64,000 nt of DNA from Dirofilaria immitis (Eukaryota; Nematoda; Chromadorea; Rhabditida; Onchocercidae): positions 6,572,001 to 6,636,000 of the forward strand of contig JAKNDB010000109.1 of the NCBI GenBank assembly GCA_024305405.1, written 5' to 3'. The notes beneath the pieces were generated by a model, which made no database searches, was not told where the DNA came from, and worked only from the letters and a program-made list of their open reading frames with translations. This document shows, piece by piece, positions 40,301 through 54,600 of this stretch. The position numbers and the translations under genes were made by a program. Positions within the stretch are counted from its first letter, which is position 1. Every line of letters starts with the position of its first letter.

Positions 40301-43300
40301 ATCTGTATGTTTTTAAAATTCAGAATTATTGAAATATTGAACATTTCAATCTATATGTATTTCCGAAGTTGTTTCCAGAACGGTTTGAAACCAAAAGAAC
40401 CTGCATTCATCTTTATGCTGGACGTGTCGTATTCTGCAGTGCATTGTGGCCTTGTATCAATATTTTGTAGAAATATTCGAAACTTGTTAAATAATTTACC
40501 CAAGTTTGTTTTGTTCATGTAATGAAAATGAGATCTTCAAGTGAGAATAAGTTATATACTTTTTGAAAGTTTGTACTTAATGCTTATAGAAGTCAAAAGT
40601 TTGCTTTTATGAACATGAAAAATTTTTTCTTTTCAGTTATCATAACATACTGTTGCAGAGAAGTGGGTCAAGTAAAATCATCTTTACGCATTGGGTTTGC
40701 AACATACGATCAAACTATCCATTTCTACAATCTGAAAAGCCACATAGGTCAACCTGAAATGCTGGTCGTTGGAGACGTGAGCGATGTTTTTGTGCCATTG
40801 GTGGATGGGTTTCTAGTAACACTAGAAGAAGCCGATGTTGTTCTGAATAGGTACAACATTAAATCATCCATGCATTCAAGTATAAGAATCTCTTAGTGAT
40901 TTTTACTCGAATTGGATCCCCAAGTTTGCAATCTTAACTACAGAACCATTAGTTTGTTCACTTAAAGATTCAAATAATAAACGCAGGGATTTAATCACTT
41001 CACATGAAAAATCTCTTCTATCTTATTTAAAGAATTTGAGAATATTTTCATCTTAATTTATCCTGTTGTCATTCCAGCACTACAGTGCCATCTTTGTATT
41101 TTGAGAGAGAATAAACATTTGAATCATATTATGGTGAGATCGATGGAATCGTTGTAGATAATTTTACTGGAATTTAAAAATCAAAACACTGGAATTCTGG
41201 TCGTTCATTGTAGTTATTCATTTATATATTTTGAGCTTGCTATGTGAAATTGAAAAGATCTTTGGCGACACGCGAATCACTGAAACAATACTTGGTCCTG
41301 TTATCCAGGCTGGTTTGGACGCATTGAAAGTACGATGATATTTCCCACTAATTTGAATTTCACTATAGAATGGTTCCAAATTTATGGTTTTAATATTTAT
41401 GTGGTTTTATGATCAAATGAGTTTCAGTGTGCTGATAGAGCAGGGAAGTTATTCATATTTCATACCAATTTACCGTTACTGGATGCGCCTGGGAAGTTAA
41501 AAAATCGTGATGACCGCAAACTTCTTGGAACCGATAAAGAAAAGGTTAATTAAGTCAGTAATTTGATCCCGCTTGTTAATTTGGATTTTGCGCAGTTAGT
41601 CTTTAGAGCGAATTTATTTCAGGCTGTTTTACAACCGCACATCGACTTTTATAGTAAATTAGGTGAAGAATGTGTTAAAGCAGGTTGTGCGGTAGATTTA
41701 TTCTTGTTTCCAAATTCTTTCGTGGATGTTGCATCACTTTCACCTATTTGTTCTCTAACGGGTGGTTCGATATACAAATATCAATATTTTGAGGTATGTT
41801 GTAATCCATGTAATTTGGTTAGCAAATATGATGATGCATGATATATTTTCCGTTTGTTGCTTTAATTAAATGAAGTAATTCATCATTTGTTCCACAAATT
41901 GTTATTTTAGACACAAAAGATAGCGAACGTTTTTGGCAGATCTTTCTCACGACATAAGTCGTGAAATCGTATTTGATGTAATGATAAGAGTGCGTACATC
42001 CACTGGTAAGTATTAATTTTGAGTTTTAATGTTCGGTGATTTCCTAGAGATAATTACAAATTATGAAGTAATTTTTCTTTTCTCAAAATAACAGGTAATA
42101 GTTTCCTGTACTGACAATTGCTTTCAGGTTTACGGCCGATTGGTTTCTTTGGTTCTTTTTTATGGATAATAGCACGGATTTGGAAATGGGTGCCATTGAT
42201 TGTGATAAAGTAAATTTTTGTTGCTGTGAAATTTGCTTCAATAGTAACCACATGAAACAGTGATTTTTTAACATTTATTTACAGTCAATTCATGTAGAAA
42301 TTCGACATGACGATAAGTTACCGGAAGGAAGTACCCATTTACAAGCGGCTATACTATTTACATCATGTAGTGGACAGAGAAGACTTCGTATTCACAATCT
42401 TGCTTTGGCTGTTTCGTCGGATTATAACCAACTTTATCGTGTTGCTGATTTGGACTGTTTGACATCGTTCCTCTTCAAACAAGGTAAAAGAATTTCAGCT
42501 CCTGCTTTTGAAATATAGTTTTGTCTACAAAACGTAATTTCATTCGCTTTGTTTCGAACGCATTTGCAATTTTGCGATTTTAATATTCATTTTCTTTAGC
42601 GGAATATTTCTTGCGAGACAAATCTCCCAAGGAAATGCGGGAAGCGGTCAATGCACGTTGCGCGCAAATGCTGGCAACATACCGTGAGAAGTGCAGCGAG
42701 CAAGCACCGCTTGGTCAACTAATTTTGCCAGAATGTTTGAAACTTTTACCATTATTCGCAAATTGCATTATAAGGAATGATGCGCTTAGCGGAGGTCAAT
42801 TTTCTGTTGTACAATTCTATATTATATTAATTTCCTTCGTCATTTTTATTATTCAAATATTTTTGTTTTTTAAAATTCAAGCCAATTCTATCATTTAAAA
42901 GGAGCCTTTAAAATCTCTTTTAGGTAACGACATGACGGTAGATGATAGAGCTTATCTAATGCATCTTATACCACCTCTAAAAACAGAGGATGCATTAACT
43001 TTGCTATATCCTACAGTATTTCCTATTTCCGATTTAATCCTTGAGCAGCAGTCAACTGAGGTATTTAATTTTCGTGCAGATATGCTTTTTTTTTTTTTTT
43101 TAAACTACTGTTTATTGCAGAGATTATTCTGATGATTTTTAGTTAACATTGCCAGTCTGCGTACGAGCTTCTTACGATAACTTATCTCCGGAAAAAGCAT
43201 ATGTGATTTATAACGGTATTATGATGTTCTTATGGATTGGTTTAAAAGTGCCACAGGATTGGGTGCAAGATATCTTCAATTCCAGCTCAGTCACACATCT

Positions 43301-43640
43301 TAACGTGGAGAATGTTTGTATTTGAAATGATTCATCAGAAAATTTGAATTCTAGAACTGTTTTACTACTGTTATTTGTTCAGCTATGCTTTCATTAAATG
43401 TATCTGTTCTAGCATATTGTGCCGGAACGTGACAATGCACGATCACGTGCTGTACGTTATGTTATTGATCGAGTGAACATGAATCGCTTGAGACATATGA
43501 AACTGTTTGTAATTCGGCAACAAGATGCATTAGAATCCTGGATGAAGAAATTTCTAGTTGAAGACCGTACATCGAATATGCCCTCATATGTGGACTACTT
43601 ATGCAACATTCATCGCGAAATTAGAAGTTTGTTGAGTTAA
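37395..43640 (+). CDS. SEC24: SEC24 (C/D type) COPII coat cargo-binding subunit
   Basis: Twenty exons: 37395-37482, 37644-37705, 37800-37881, 38178-38719, 38861-38971, 39245-39371, 39920-40058, 40148-40263, 40379-40503, 40659-40850, 41236-41329, 41428-41544, 41623-41793, 41911-42005, 42128-42209, 42285-42483, 42600-42794, 42924-43060, 43143-43313 and 43413-43640. With five restored bases they total exactly 1026 codons. SEC24 pairs with SEC23 on ER exit sites and selects cargo. A Pro/Ser/Gly-rich disordered N-terminal part (exon 4) is followed by a zinc finger (CHRC...CPFC, exon 7), the trunk ([36 protein letters not shown]), beta-sandwich and helical parts, and a gelsolin-like end ([17 protein letters not shown]). 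[14 protein letters not shown] and PSFIRC-like PKFMRSTLY place it with SEC24C/D. Frame breaks lie near 38922, at 39309-39312, 41915-41918, 41930-41934 and 42156-42161. Confidence 0.94.
40152..40293 (+). repeat. 21-bp exon fragment repeated in the adjoining SEC24 intron
   Basis: The sequence at 40152-40172, inside the exon starting at 40148, recurs exactly at 40273-40293 just after the donor of the same exon, 121 bp downstream. It begins TGATTCGTACTTTGCTCACT. Confidence 0.9.
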
Positions 43641-45652
43641 AAGGGCATTTTTTGTTTTCCGTTTCCATATTTTGTTGCTGCTGTTCGGGAAATTGTTTAT
43701 CAATTGTTGATATTAAAATGCGTGATGTGTTATATATTGATTATGACAAGCTCCATATCTTGACAATGATCCCACCGTCTAAAGCAGTTCTTTCTTTCAG
43801 TTTTACGGGATCTCTTCAATGAAATTGAATTTTAAAGTGTTGTGCTTTTGCAATTTTGTAATGATTATGAAATGACTGTTTTTTTAGGCCATTATATCTA
43901 AGTATTGTAATGTTGACTATGAGTAATGGTGATTTTTAACAAATTATGATTCAGTCATGATTATGGAAAGTAGTATGTAAGCGATTTGCAGCGATTTGCA
44001 CTCGCAGTGCTATATTATCCACACTTTTTTTCTTTTTATTATTTTCGATTGAAGTCCATATTTACATTATACTTCCTTTTCATCGTGATTGTATTGAAAA
44101 GCCTTATTTATTATATTTATCTTTTTCTTGAAACCGTTTGTTTTTCTAATAAAATTTTCACTTTCAGTTGTTCCATTTAGCTTCGTCGTGCATTATATGT
44201 GCGCTTAAGATGGTCAATTTGTTTGCACAAAATTGAGTTGTGATTACTATAGAATGAGACAGATACAGGGAAGCTGAGTTTTTACTAATGAAATTCGAGA
44301 TTAAGGTGTTATAGATTAAATAGAGGTTGATAATGTAGTCACTTAGAGTGGACGGTGCAGTTGAAAATACTTTCGGAGTTGGAGTTTCACAATACAGGTG
44401 GGAGTAACGACGAATTTTGCTATATTTTCGTAATATATGTGAAAGTCGAACTTTGAAAGTTAGGATCATGAATTGGTGTTGTTTCCTTTGCGGAAAGGTC
44501 TATGTTTTCACTTGCTTCTGAAATTGAACTTTGTGCTTCATTGCGCTGCCGGGGAGCTCTCCAATACAGCTTGCAGTGCAATATCGAAGATTTCAGTCAT
44601 AAGTCGCAGTACTTGGTGGCGCTTTTTCTATTCTATTTCGGTCCATTCTCTCAATACCATCAGATTCCTATGCAATGGATATTTTGGAAGGATTTTTAGA
44701 CGTAATTTTTCTCTAGTGATTCATAGCTGTGTATATTTCCGGTTGCATGTTTAAACTTATAACTCTATAAAAATTAAACGTCACAGACTAGAGCAAAGAG
44801 GAGAGAATTCTAAGTAAACCGGATTACCGGTTTCTCACTGTGATGCTCCAAGTTTGCCAGTTGAATTCTTTTTATTTATTCGCTGCAAATTAACGTAATG
44901 CAACATATAGATATCACTGGGAATTGATTTATTCATAATAAGAGACGATGGTAACAAAGGTGGGATTTTTGAGGACTAAAATAAACATCAACGAGCTGCA
45001 AGAGAAAAATGATGTACGCGAACGAAAATGAAGCATGCTGTAATGATGGATATGGGCATAAACTTTGGTTTTCGGTGTAGGTGTATTTAAAAGGCACCTT
45101 TGTGTCTGTACAGCGTAATAGTCTTATTATGGGATTTGTTGAACGCTTGTCTGCTGTTCAAATCCAGAATGTTACCCTTTTCCCGGTACAGAAAATCATA
45201 TCTGATATGTATAGCAATTCCAAATTTACAGAATGCTCATTCCAAGTAATCTTTGCTTTTTATAATAGAGGGATGGTATGTTTTCTCTCTTGTGCTAATG
45301 CTCGATAGTCTCATCTCTCTTATCGATTTCCTTTTCTTATTTTGTTTGTGAACGGTAGGAAGTTCTCTTTTACACGAAATTGAGTTACACTACTTCGTAG
45401 ACTATCTCTTTGCGAGCTTATTTATTAATAAATGGCGTGCTGCCGCAGAACTGGACATATCAATGTGGTTGTCGGACTGTTAATGGTGGATGAGTTCCCA
45501 AATGTTTTACGGCATCGCATATAGCTAAATTTTGCATTGCTTTATAAACAACAAATTGCTGTAGGAATCTCTTATCATTCACTGGTATGTTCACATGTAT
45601 TAACTTTTGTTATCGACTTCATAAAAATGTCGGTATCGGTTCAACATTTCAG
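43641..45652. other. Intergenic between SEC24 and srGAP gene
   Basis: No exon supported. A 101-codon minus-strand frame (44164-44469) lacks splice context or recognisable motifs. AATAAA at about 44149 could serve SEC24 polyadenylation. 5' exons of the srGAP gene are expected in this interval or were missed. Confidence 0.5.
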
Positions 45653-48600
45653 GTTCTTTTACCCCAGCAACTATGATAGTACCAGGTTCAGGGGCAGCAA
45701 TCAATGACATCCGTAAGATGTCATTAACCAAAAGCAAAACCACACTTCACAACTTTGAACATCTGGTCAAAGGTAAACTCCTTCTGTTATTGATTTTTGA
45801 TTGATCCTCGTACAGTTGCTTTTTCTTTCCTTAATTTTCTAACAGAGATAACCGAGTTGGAGTTAAACCTCCTTCTCCAAAATGAAACGAATCTTATGCT
45901 ATTCAACTAGATGCTTAAAGACCGTTTACTGTTATTTAAATTTGGATAGGTTCTTCGTCTTGAGCTGGTTCCTTCAGTTAGTTTGACATTGATCAAACTA
46001 ATTAAACTTAACATATGTAAAGAATATGAGACGAATACTTGATTAATTCTATTTAAGAATCTTTTTATCAACTGCTATAGTATTCACTATAATTTTAGCA
46101 TTATCTGCTGATCAATTCATATATGAATTAAACTTAACAATTAAAGAACGAATTGTAATCTAAAAGTGTAAAAACAGCTATATTAGCTCCAACGTATGCT
46201 CTTTTGTGGTATTACTCTCACTGAAAAATTATTCAGTTATTTTTTCTTTCCCTTTAAATTTATTTCCAAGTTTCATTGATCCATTTTTTGGAAACAATCA
46301 GCATAAGTATTCAATATATCTTATTAGTAATAGGTTTTCCTTGCATAAAAATTCCAGAGTCTAAGGCTAGCAAATCAACTCTCAGCTGATTATCATTCTA
46401 CTGAAGTTCACCCAGTTGTTCACTTGGTTTCTCTTTCGTTTCCGCTTCTCCCGTAGTTTAAGGAAAAACGGGAAAAAGAATTTTTTTATGTAAGTAGAAA
46501 AAGACATGAATAAAATTTATATGCATTGAAGCATATATTTCGGATCGGAGTCTTGAGTCATTGCTACTTCCTGTTATTCCTAAATAAGTCTTTTTGTTCT
46601 TATTCTTTGATGAGTCATTCAATCCACATCCAGATATGCTTTTGTTATTCTTATTGTTAATTTTGTTGTCGCTAATATTATTTGAAATAATTATCAATAA
46701 ACTACAGTGTTTTTTTAATAATGACTTCATTGATCGTATTTGTGTATTATGTATTACATGTTAATGCTCTATTATTATGTACGTGTTTTGCGTATATCTA
46801 CCTGTATTTGACCACCTATCCGTGTCATTATGCCTGCTGTATAAGGAGTTGTACAACTTTCGAAGCGGAAAGTGTATGTTGTTTGCAAATATATATAAAG
46901 TTCTCATTAAACGTTCTATTAAATAGCTTTCAAGAATAGTATTCTGGCAACGATGTGCTTCAGATACTGACTTCTGCTCTCGGTAGCTTGATGCATCGAA
47001 TTTGTCTATGGCGTTGGTATATACTGATCTTTTAAATAAAGCTGATGATGCAACCAGCTAAATTATTGCCTCTTAACTGATGTACATCTGATAGTATTCA
47101 CTGGGGTTGCTAAGCCATCTCACCATGAAGTTTTACAGCCATTTTATCTTGCAATTTGATGAAGTCTGTTCTTTCTCTAAAATTAACACTTTTGTTTACT
47201 GCTGCTGCAGTGGTATGTAGTATGCCGTAGTCTAGATTACTATGTTGCTGGCAGCAATTTGCTAACATTTCACTGCTGTTCTCAGATTATTTCACCGGGT
47301 TTGTGTATGTCGAAATGAGCTATGCAATAATTATATACCGCATTTCCTGATTAACGGCATTACTATTCGATCATCAGTATTGATAATAACAATGAAAATT
47401 GCTTAATAGCAGCAGAAATATCAGTAGTGGAAATTTGAAAAATCAAAATGTAATAAAATCGTTATTTGAATCAAAAAGTGCTATTTTGCTCATATTCTTC
47501 TAAAATTTTGTTGCAGTGCTTGTTTTGTCAAATGATTCAATTTGTTTAGCTGAAAATTCTTTTTCTAAAATTATTCAAGAAAAATCTTATAATCTTTCTA
47601 CTACTGTTTTGGTCCATGGTAATACTGAAACTTCTTTTATGATTCTGAAAATGCTTATCGTCACTGCTGCAAAAATGCCATTGTGGGGAGAGTTTTCTAC
47701 TACCATTGATCTGAACAAAATTGTGAGAAGTTGATTTGAAACTTATCATAGCCATTGACCAAACAGAGAGCAATACACATCGAAAAATTAGTTTTAAACA
47801 GACGCTAACGTGCAACAAAAATTGCGGCTTTATGGAAGGATGAACATACTATCGTTTTGTTTTTAAATTTCATACTGTTGTTGCTTGCTATTTATTCGTA
47901 ATTTTCCCATAGATTTACAATATTTTTTTGTCATTCGGATATGCGCATTTGAAGCTTATCACTGCGGCCCTCTAACATTGCTCTATTTTGTGTTTGTGCA
48001 TATTTAAATTTCGAGAAAATCAATGGTTCGAACATTGCCATGCGCTGTTTTTCCTCGCTGTGCGCAGTAAATGTGCAATTGAACAAATTTTTAATATGAG
48101 TAGTAACTGTTAATCTCTTAGCTGTTCTGTTTGCTATACACTCTATTCGTTTATTGTCAGATCTACTTTCGACTTTATTGTACTTCTTTTTTCAGTCCGA
48201 ACCAAGAAGATATATGTAACACCATGACTATTCGAAAAATTTTATAGAGAGTCAATTTCGTAATTTCGTTTAATATCATCGAAACATTAAGCAAATTTTT
48301 TTATCATAGTCGCCTTCAAATATGCTGTAAAAAATTGATTGATACGAGATTTTAAGAAAATTGGTGGTTTGGAATAGCTGCCCTGTACAACTATGATTTT
48401 GTACGAAGTGGAATCAGCAAATTAATAAAATGTTCAAGTATTTGAAGACATAAATTTCTCATCGTAGATGAGTTTCTATTTTTGTTTTAGCTTTGTTTCT
48501 ACTGTATTGTAAATTTAAGATACTTCTTTTCTATATTAATACATAGTTCAATAAGATAAAGAAGACAGAAGCCTTAATCATTAATTTTCTGCACTTTTCA

Positions 48601-51600
48601 TTGCGATGAAACTCAGGAATTAAGTTAAACGTTTTCCTCGTTAAGAACAAATATTTTTTCAATTTTTCAGCAATAAATTGTAGGTATTTGATGCGAATTT
48701 GTTTCGAATGCAATTAGAAGATGCTGGACACCTTGATTTTTCTTTTGTAATGCCTTATTCAATTATCGTTTAAATCCCTTCAGAAATTCGTTCCCAGCTG
48801 AATGAGCAGTTGCGTTGTTTAGAAACTCGAACGGAAGCGCAGGTAAATCATATTCACCAGTTGTTTTTTGTTACATAATTCCAGTATTTGTTATTTCGGG
48901 ATTTATGCTTGATCACAAGATAAGCGGAAAGATTTTAAAATTTATACATTTATTTTCGAAGTGTTCATGAGAAGTCATTGTTGTAGACTGCTATTTTATT
49001 GGAATTAAATGATTACTACCGAAAGAAGGCAGAACTTGATGGCGAATATGGAAAACAGCTCGAAAAACTTGCAAAAATATTATGCAAAACATAAAATGAA
49101 AGATACAAGTGAGTTTCATGTTTTTATCGACTTTTGGAAATTAGAATTTTAATATTGGATAAGTGTGTATAACAATACGCACTTTACGGTTGGTTTGGTT
49201 TTATTATATTTGTAATTCCTCTTTTTTCAAAAAGCACTAAATAGAAAAAATGAAACGTTGGTGAAGCTGACAGAAGGAAAGAGGAATTGCTGAATTATAA
49301 GTGATATATTTGGGTGTTTACTTTATAAAATTCATGTTATTCACAAAACTAAAAACTGCATGAGCTATTTTATAATCAGATAATTTCGCTGCTTGAATGA
49401 TTAAAAAGTGCTTGAAAATTAATCAAATTCGGCAGATCGAATTAAACGAGGCGAGGCTGCAAATATTTTATCGTCATTATTATGCTTGTCGCGGCCAACT
49501 TTAGTGTCATGCAAATTTTACTAGATAAGTGGATGTGACAACAGAAGCTATTGGTTTAAATGGAATTTTAATGTGAAGTAATTCAAGAATAATACTTCTT
49601 ATATTCCAAAAACATTAAAAGGACCGAGAATTTTCTTTTTGAATGCGAAAAAAATTAAGCTTATGATTGGTTATCACGGCATTGTGTCATATGCTTTTTT
49701 TTTTAAATTTAGTCCTTTATTTAGTTGCTGTTTCATTCCTGGATTGCTTAATTTCTTTATGCATTATCTAAATGTAATTATTGAGGTTCATTTGTTTTTC
49801 ATTTTTACAGATTTTTCAGACGCGATTCTTGGACTTTATATTCAGCCTGTGGCTTGTGGCAACAGCTTGTGGATCAGACAAAAGAGGAAGCTAAGCAGAA
49901 GATGGCTTTGGCTGATTTATATACTGCTCGCCTTACAGTTCTTATTGCTCAGAGAGCAGATGATTTACAGCGTATTTCGCGAAAAGTATAATTTTCCTTT
50001 TTGTGAAAGTTTTTCTGTAAGAATATCTAAGAATATGTTCCGGTGCTACATGCAGGACCACCAAATACATAAGTAATTGCTTGTTTTCAAAAAGTTTTCG
50101 ATGTCAGCTTTGTTTGAGTCTTATTTTTATACATTAATAGCACAGAGGCGTATGCATTCGTCTCGCTTACGAACATTAAGCACCACTGCCTCGCTTATAC
50201 TATTGATTGAATGAGATTTATTCCTCATTATCTTTTGATCCTTTCCTATAGTCATTTTTTATTTCACTAACATGTTGTGTTCATCCCAAACAAATTCTTC
50301 CGTTCGAACTTAGTATATATAGTATTTTCGATATAATGTTGACTTGCCAAGTAGCCATAGGAGAGATGGACATTAGTTTCGAAAAGGTTTTTATTGCGCA
50401 AATAAATTTTTGGAATTTTTATGCTTAAATAATAATTTTCAATAACAAAAAAATCAGCTCATTAGGAATTTTTGGAAGATATGCGAAACCCTTATTTTTC
50501 CATATATTGCTTCATTATAATTTCCATCACGGCATGAAACATGCAATAACCCTACACATTGTACATTACTAACGAGCATTTTATCATTATGTTTTCATTT
50601 ATCTCTGAAATCAAATCATTTTACCCATTCTTTTGAATTTTGACACTGATACTGAGGAAGAATTTTTTCATTACTGTCTCTCTTTGGTGTTTCCCAAAAA
50701 AATTTTTATTGTCCATGGGCGACTTCCTAAAACACGGTTCGCTGTACTTGGTACTGTCGATATGATGTTCGAAACATGTCTTAAATAATATTGGTTTCTA
50801 TTTTGTTCATGAGATCTAGGAATTATATATTTTTCATAGGTTATCATTTAAAAATTATAATTCAAACTAACCTAAGTCTTCTGTATGATTCGTAATCACT
50901 GTTACAGTGTCGCGAAATAGGAGCACTTGCTCACGGTGAAATATGTCGAGTGCTAAACGAGCTGCACACTGCCATGAGAACCTATCAGGTATGTATTGTT
51001 TTGAGATGATCAGTTTCGAACTGCATGTACTATTGACTTTAGATGTATGGAGACATCTCATATTTCAGGATTTTTATCAGTGGTACGTTGATATATTCTA
51101 CGTAATTGTATATTATATATTTCAAGTTGTATGTTTTTCAGATTTTATGAGTTTTCTTATCAAAATATAAATTTCTGTTTTCTAGCTTTGCTTTCTGGAA
51201 TGTTCAGCCATAGAAAGCAAGTTTCGCCAAGCTGAAGGAAATAAGATGAAGTATGAGGAGAATAACCCGACGAAACTTGGCGTCACTCGTAAGCATCGAT
51301 GTTTAGCAAAGCTTTATAACAAAGTAAGTTTTAATAAGTTGTCACTGAAGAACGTTTTGAGATTCAAGGCTCAGTTTGTTTTCAGAGATTGGAGAAATAC
51401 AACATGGTAAAACTGAAGTGTTTAAAAGCTAGGAATGAATATCTGTTATGTGTGCAAGCAGCTAATGCGGCTTTGCATAAATACTTTGCTGACGACCTTT
51501 CTGATCTCATCGATGTATGTTTTACATCCATTTTAATGGAAATATTAGTGATCCAAAACATATCTTCGTTTCAGTTATAGTGATATTTGTATTGCAACTT

Positions 51601-54600
51601 ATAGAAAAATTCATTCAGTGCATGGATCTTGGTATGGACCAGTGGTTACAAGGTTTTATCAATTGTACAGTTTCGGCGCGGAAAGATATATGCCAGAAAG
51701 AAATGGATGCTTTAGCGGAGCTTTGTGGATTTAAGGAATCACTTGATTCGAAGGCGGATAAGCAGCGGTTTATTGAGGCAAACCATGCGACTTTCATGTT
51801 GCCTAAGCGATTCGAATTTAGGTAATATTCATTGCAGATTTTTAGATTTCTAATTTCGGTAGAGTCTCTATCTGCTTTTAATTCGCTTGAAAGAAGTTGT
51901 AAATTTTGAATTTATTTCATAAAATTTTGTGAATTTTTTCAGGGGACAACTTGGTGATACGGTATCTACAGTAAGTGCAACAGATGTGGTTGCTGAAGAA
52001 TTACAACAGCGACATTTGCAAATCGAAAGGAGGCTTGCCAATGTGAGGTACTTAGTTTTTGAAATTATTCGCTTCATTCATATTTTGGATTTAGACTGAT
52101 GTTATTTGAAAGTTTGATAAAATTCTGGTTATTATTTTATTTCTTCATCAGTGTATTTTCTTTTTGTCCAGTCCCACAGTTAAACCCAATATTTTGGTCA
52201 TTTTTGTGAGAAAAAGCAATTTGTGGAATTTTCATTTTTATACGAAATGATTTATGTTTTTAAGAATTGAGTCGGAAGAAATATGGAAGACTTTGGAGTC
52301 TACAGAAAAAGCAGTTGCTGAACGTTTTATGGAGGCGATGATTAGTTCAGTTGCAGCCGCTGAAGTTTCAAGTGATGCTTCGCGTGAAGATTGTAATGAC
52401 GCAAACACTTATAATTTTAAGAACAGAATAAATGCTAACGAATTATATGACTTTTATCTTGCGGTTAGTCTAATCATTCTCTTATAATCTCAATTTGAAG
52501 TCCTAATCTTTATTGCCACCTTGACATTTTGTATGGAACTTCGGATAATTTGTTTTAGTAAGGCTGAGTGATTTTTTCCAGAAATTCAGCCATTATATGC
52601 TGAATAGTAATTTAATTGAACGCCTGGAAGCACGGGCAAATGGAATTGCTTCAGCTTTGAACGGGTATGCTAACAAAAGTTTTGATGATAGCACAAGTTC
52701 TGCTGCCGTTTCTTCTCCTAACTGTTTCTGTCGTATGTTTTCGAAATTTCATTGTTTTCTTGCCACCATTTTTAAATAAAAGAAAAGCAAAAGCACCTCT
52801 TAATTTAAAATATTTTTAATGCCATTTGTTTTCCTATTTTATATGATTATATTTAAAAATGGAATTACGTTTTTTCAAGAATTACGTTTTTAAGAAGATG
52901 GAGATGACAGTGAATTCTTTCTTTCTGCTCGTACTCGTACGAAAAAGAGAATTGGCAGTGGTTTATTATCTGACGGTATTAGGCGACCGAAGCTCTTTGG
53001 CGGTAGTTTGGATGAATATGTTGAAGCAACGGGCGAAACAATACCCCTCATTATTACGTCAACTATACGGTTCGTAATAGTGTAATATCAAAGTTGTAAT
53101 GTTCTTCGATCTACTCTTCCATTTGTCAGCGAACTTACCATCTGAATATTTTTAAATATTTTCCTCTCTTGCAAAAAAAAAAATTGATAATATTTTTACA
53201 GCGTTTTATCCCAATTTGCTCTGCATCATCAAGGAATATTCCGTATATCAGGCTCACAAATTGAAATTAACATATTCCGAGAAGCATTTGAAAAAGGTAA
53301 CAATACATTCGGTAGACGTTTTAGCTGTTATTTAGAGTTTTTTCTTTTCCCATTCTTCTCCTGTTATGCAAAAATTGAAAGAATATTGTTGCCATTATTG
53401 TAGGTGAAGATCCATTGCGGCATGTTATTGACGCTACGGATGTCAATTCAATTGCGGGTGTTTTGAAACTTTATTTACGGGAACTTCGCGAATCCCTTTT
53501 TCCTATATTTCTTTTTGATCAGTTGACAGAATGTGCAAAATGTTCAAATGCTGATGAATTCATCAAACAGGTTTTATTTTTCATTGTATGAGAGCGTTAC
53601 ACAGAAAAGTTGAGATGTTTTTGCTTTTGTTCACAATTTAATATTCATTGTCTGGACTTTTAAATTTCATTTTTTTTAATCTGCAGTATTTCTGCAGATG
53701 TTTCACTTTTGCTATTAATAGCTCATGTTTATTATTTCGCTAATAAAAATTTCTTACTTTTCAGGTCGCTCCGCTTATTCAGAAATTATCACAACCTACT
53801 CAGCTCGTATTGCGATATCTTTTCGCATTCCTCAATCATCTTAGTGAATTTAGCGATGAGAATATGATGGATCCATATAATCTTGCCATCTGCTTCGGGC
53901 CCACACTCCTTCCTATTCCAGAAGGAAAAGATCAGGTTTTGTAAATTGAATTTTCGTTATGCATTATTAGAAGTTCCTGGCAAAGTCCGATCACTTCTCA
54001 TCTAGCATGTAGCTGAAAAAAAAATTAGTGCTAGGCATGGTGAAGTTAACTGCGAAAAAAATTGTGTAGGGGCTTTAGCATTTCGACTTTTACTATCTCG
54101 CTGGGAATTTATGGTTGCGACCCAGTGATAATTCTCAATAATATAAAAAAAAGTTTTTATCCTGTTTTTCTGATCGCTTTTTCAACAGGTCAACTTCTGT
54201 CCATACTATAATCGAAAACAGAATTCACATTCCTTTCCTTCCATGTCGATAACTGGAATCGTCATTCATAATCAAGTGATATCATTGGGCTTCTCTTCTA
54301 AAGGACAGATGCTTATTAATAAAAATGGGGATATCGGACGGTAGATTAACTGAACATGGCTGTTCTCCGTTTTCATTAGTGTATGGGTGATCTTTTCGAT
54401 AACTGCTATTATTTTGAGAAATTCCTTAACTTAAAAAATATAATTTTCTCTCTGAACTTGCCTGTCTGAAATGACAATGTTTCAGGTCTTTTACCATAAT
54501 TTTGTGAACGAGCTTGTGAAAAATTTGATTGTTTATCACGAACAAATTTTCCCGTCAGTGTTACCTGGTCCACAGTATGAGAAGTATCTTGTTGAATCCG

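Noticed and set aside
49639..50076. 145-codon plus-strand frame
   Set aside because: It overlaps the srGAP exon 49811-49985 in another frame; the family match (LWQQLVDQTKEEAKQKMALA) is in the neighbouring frame.
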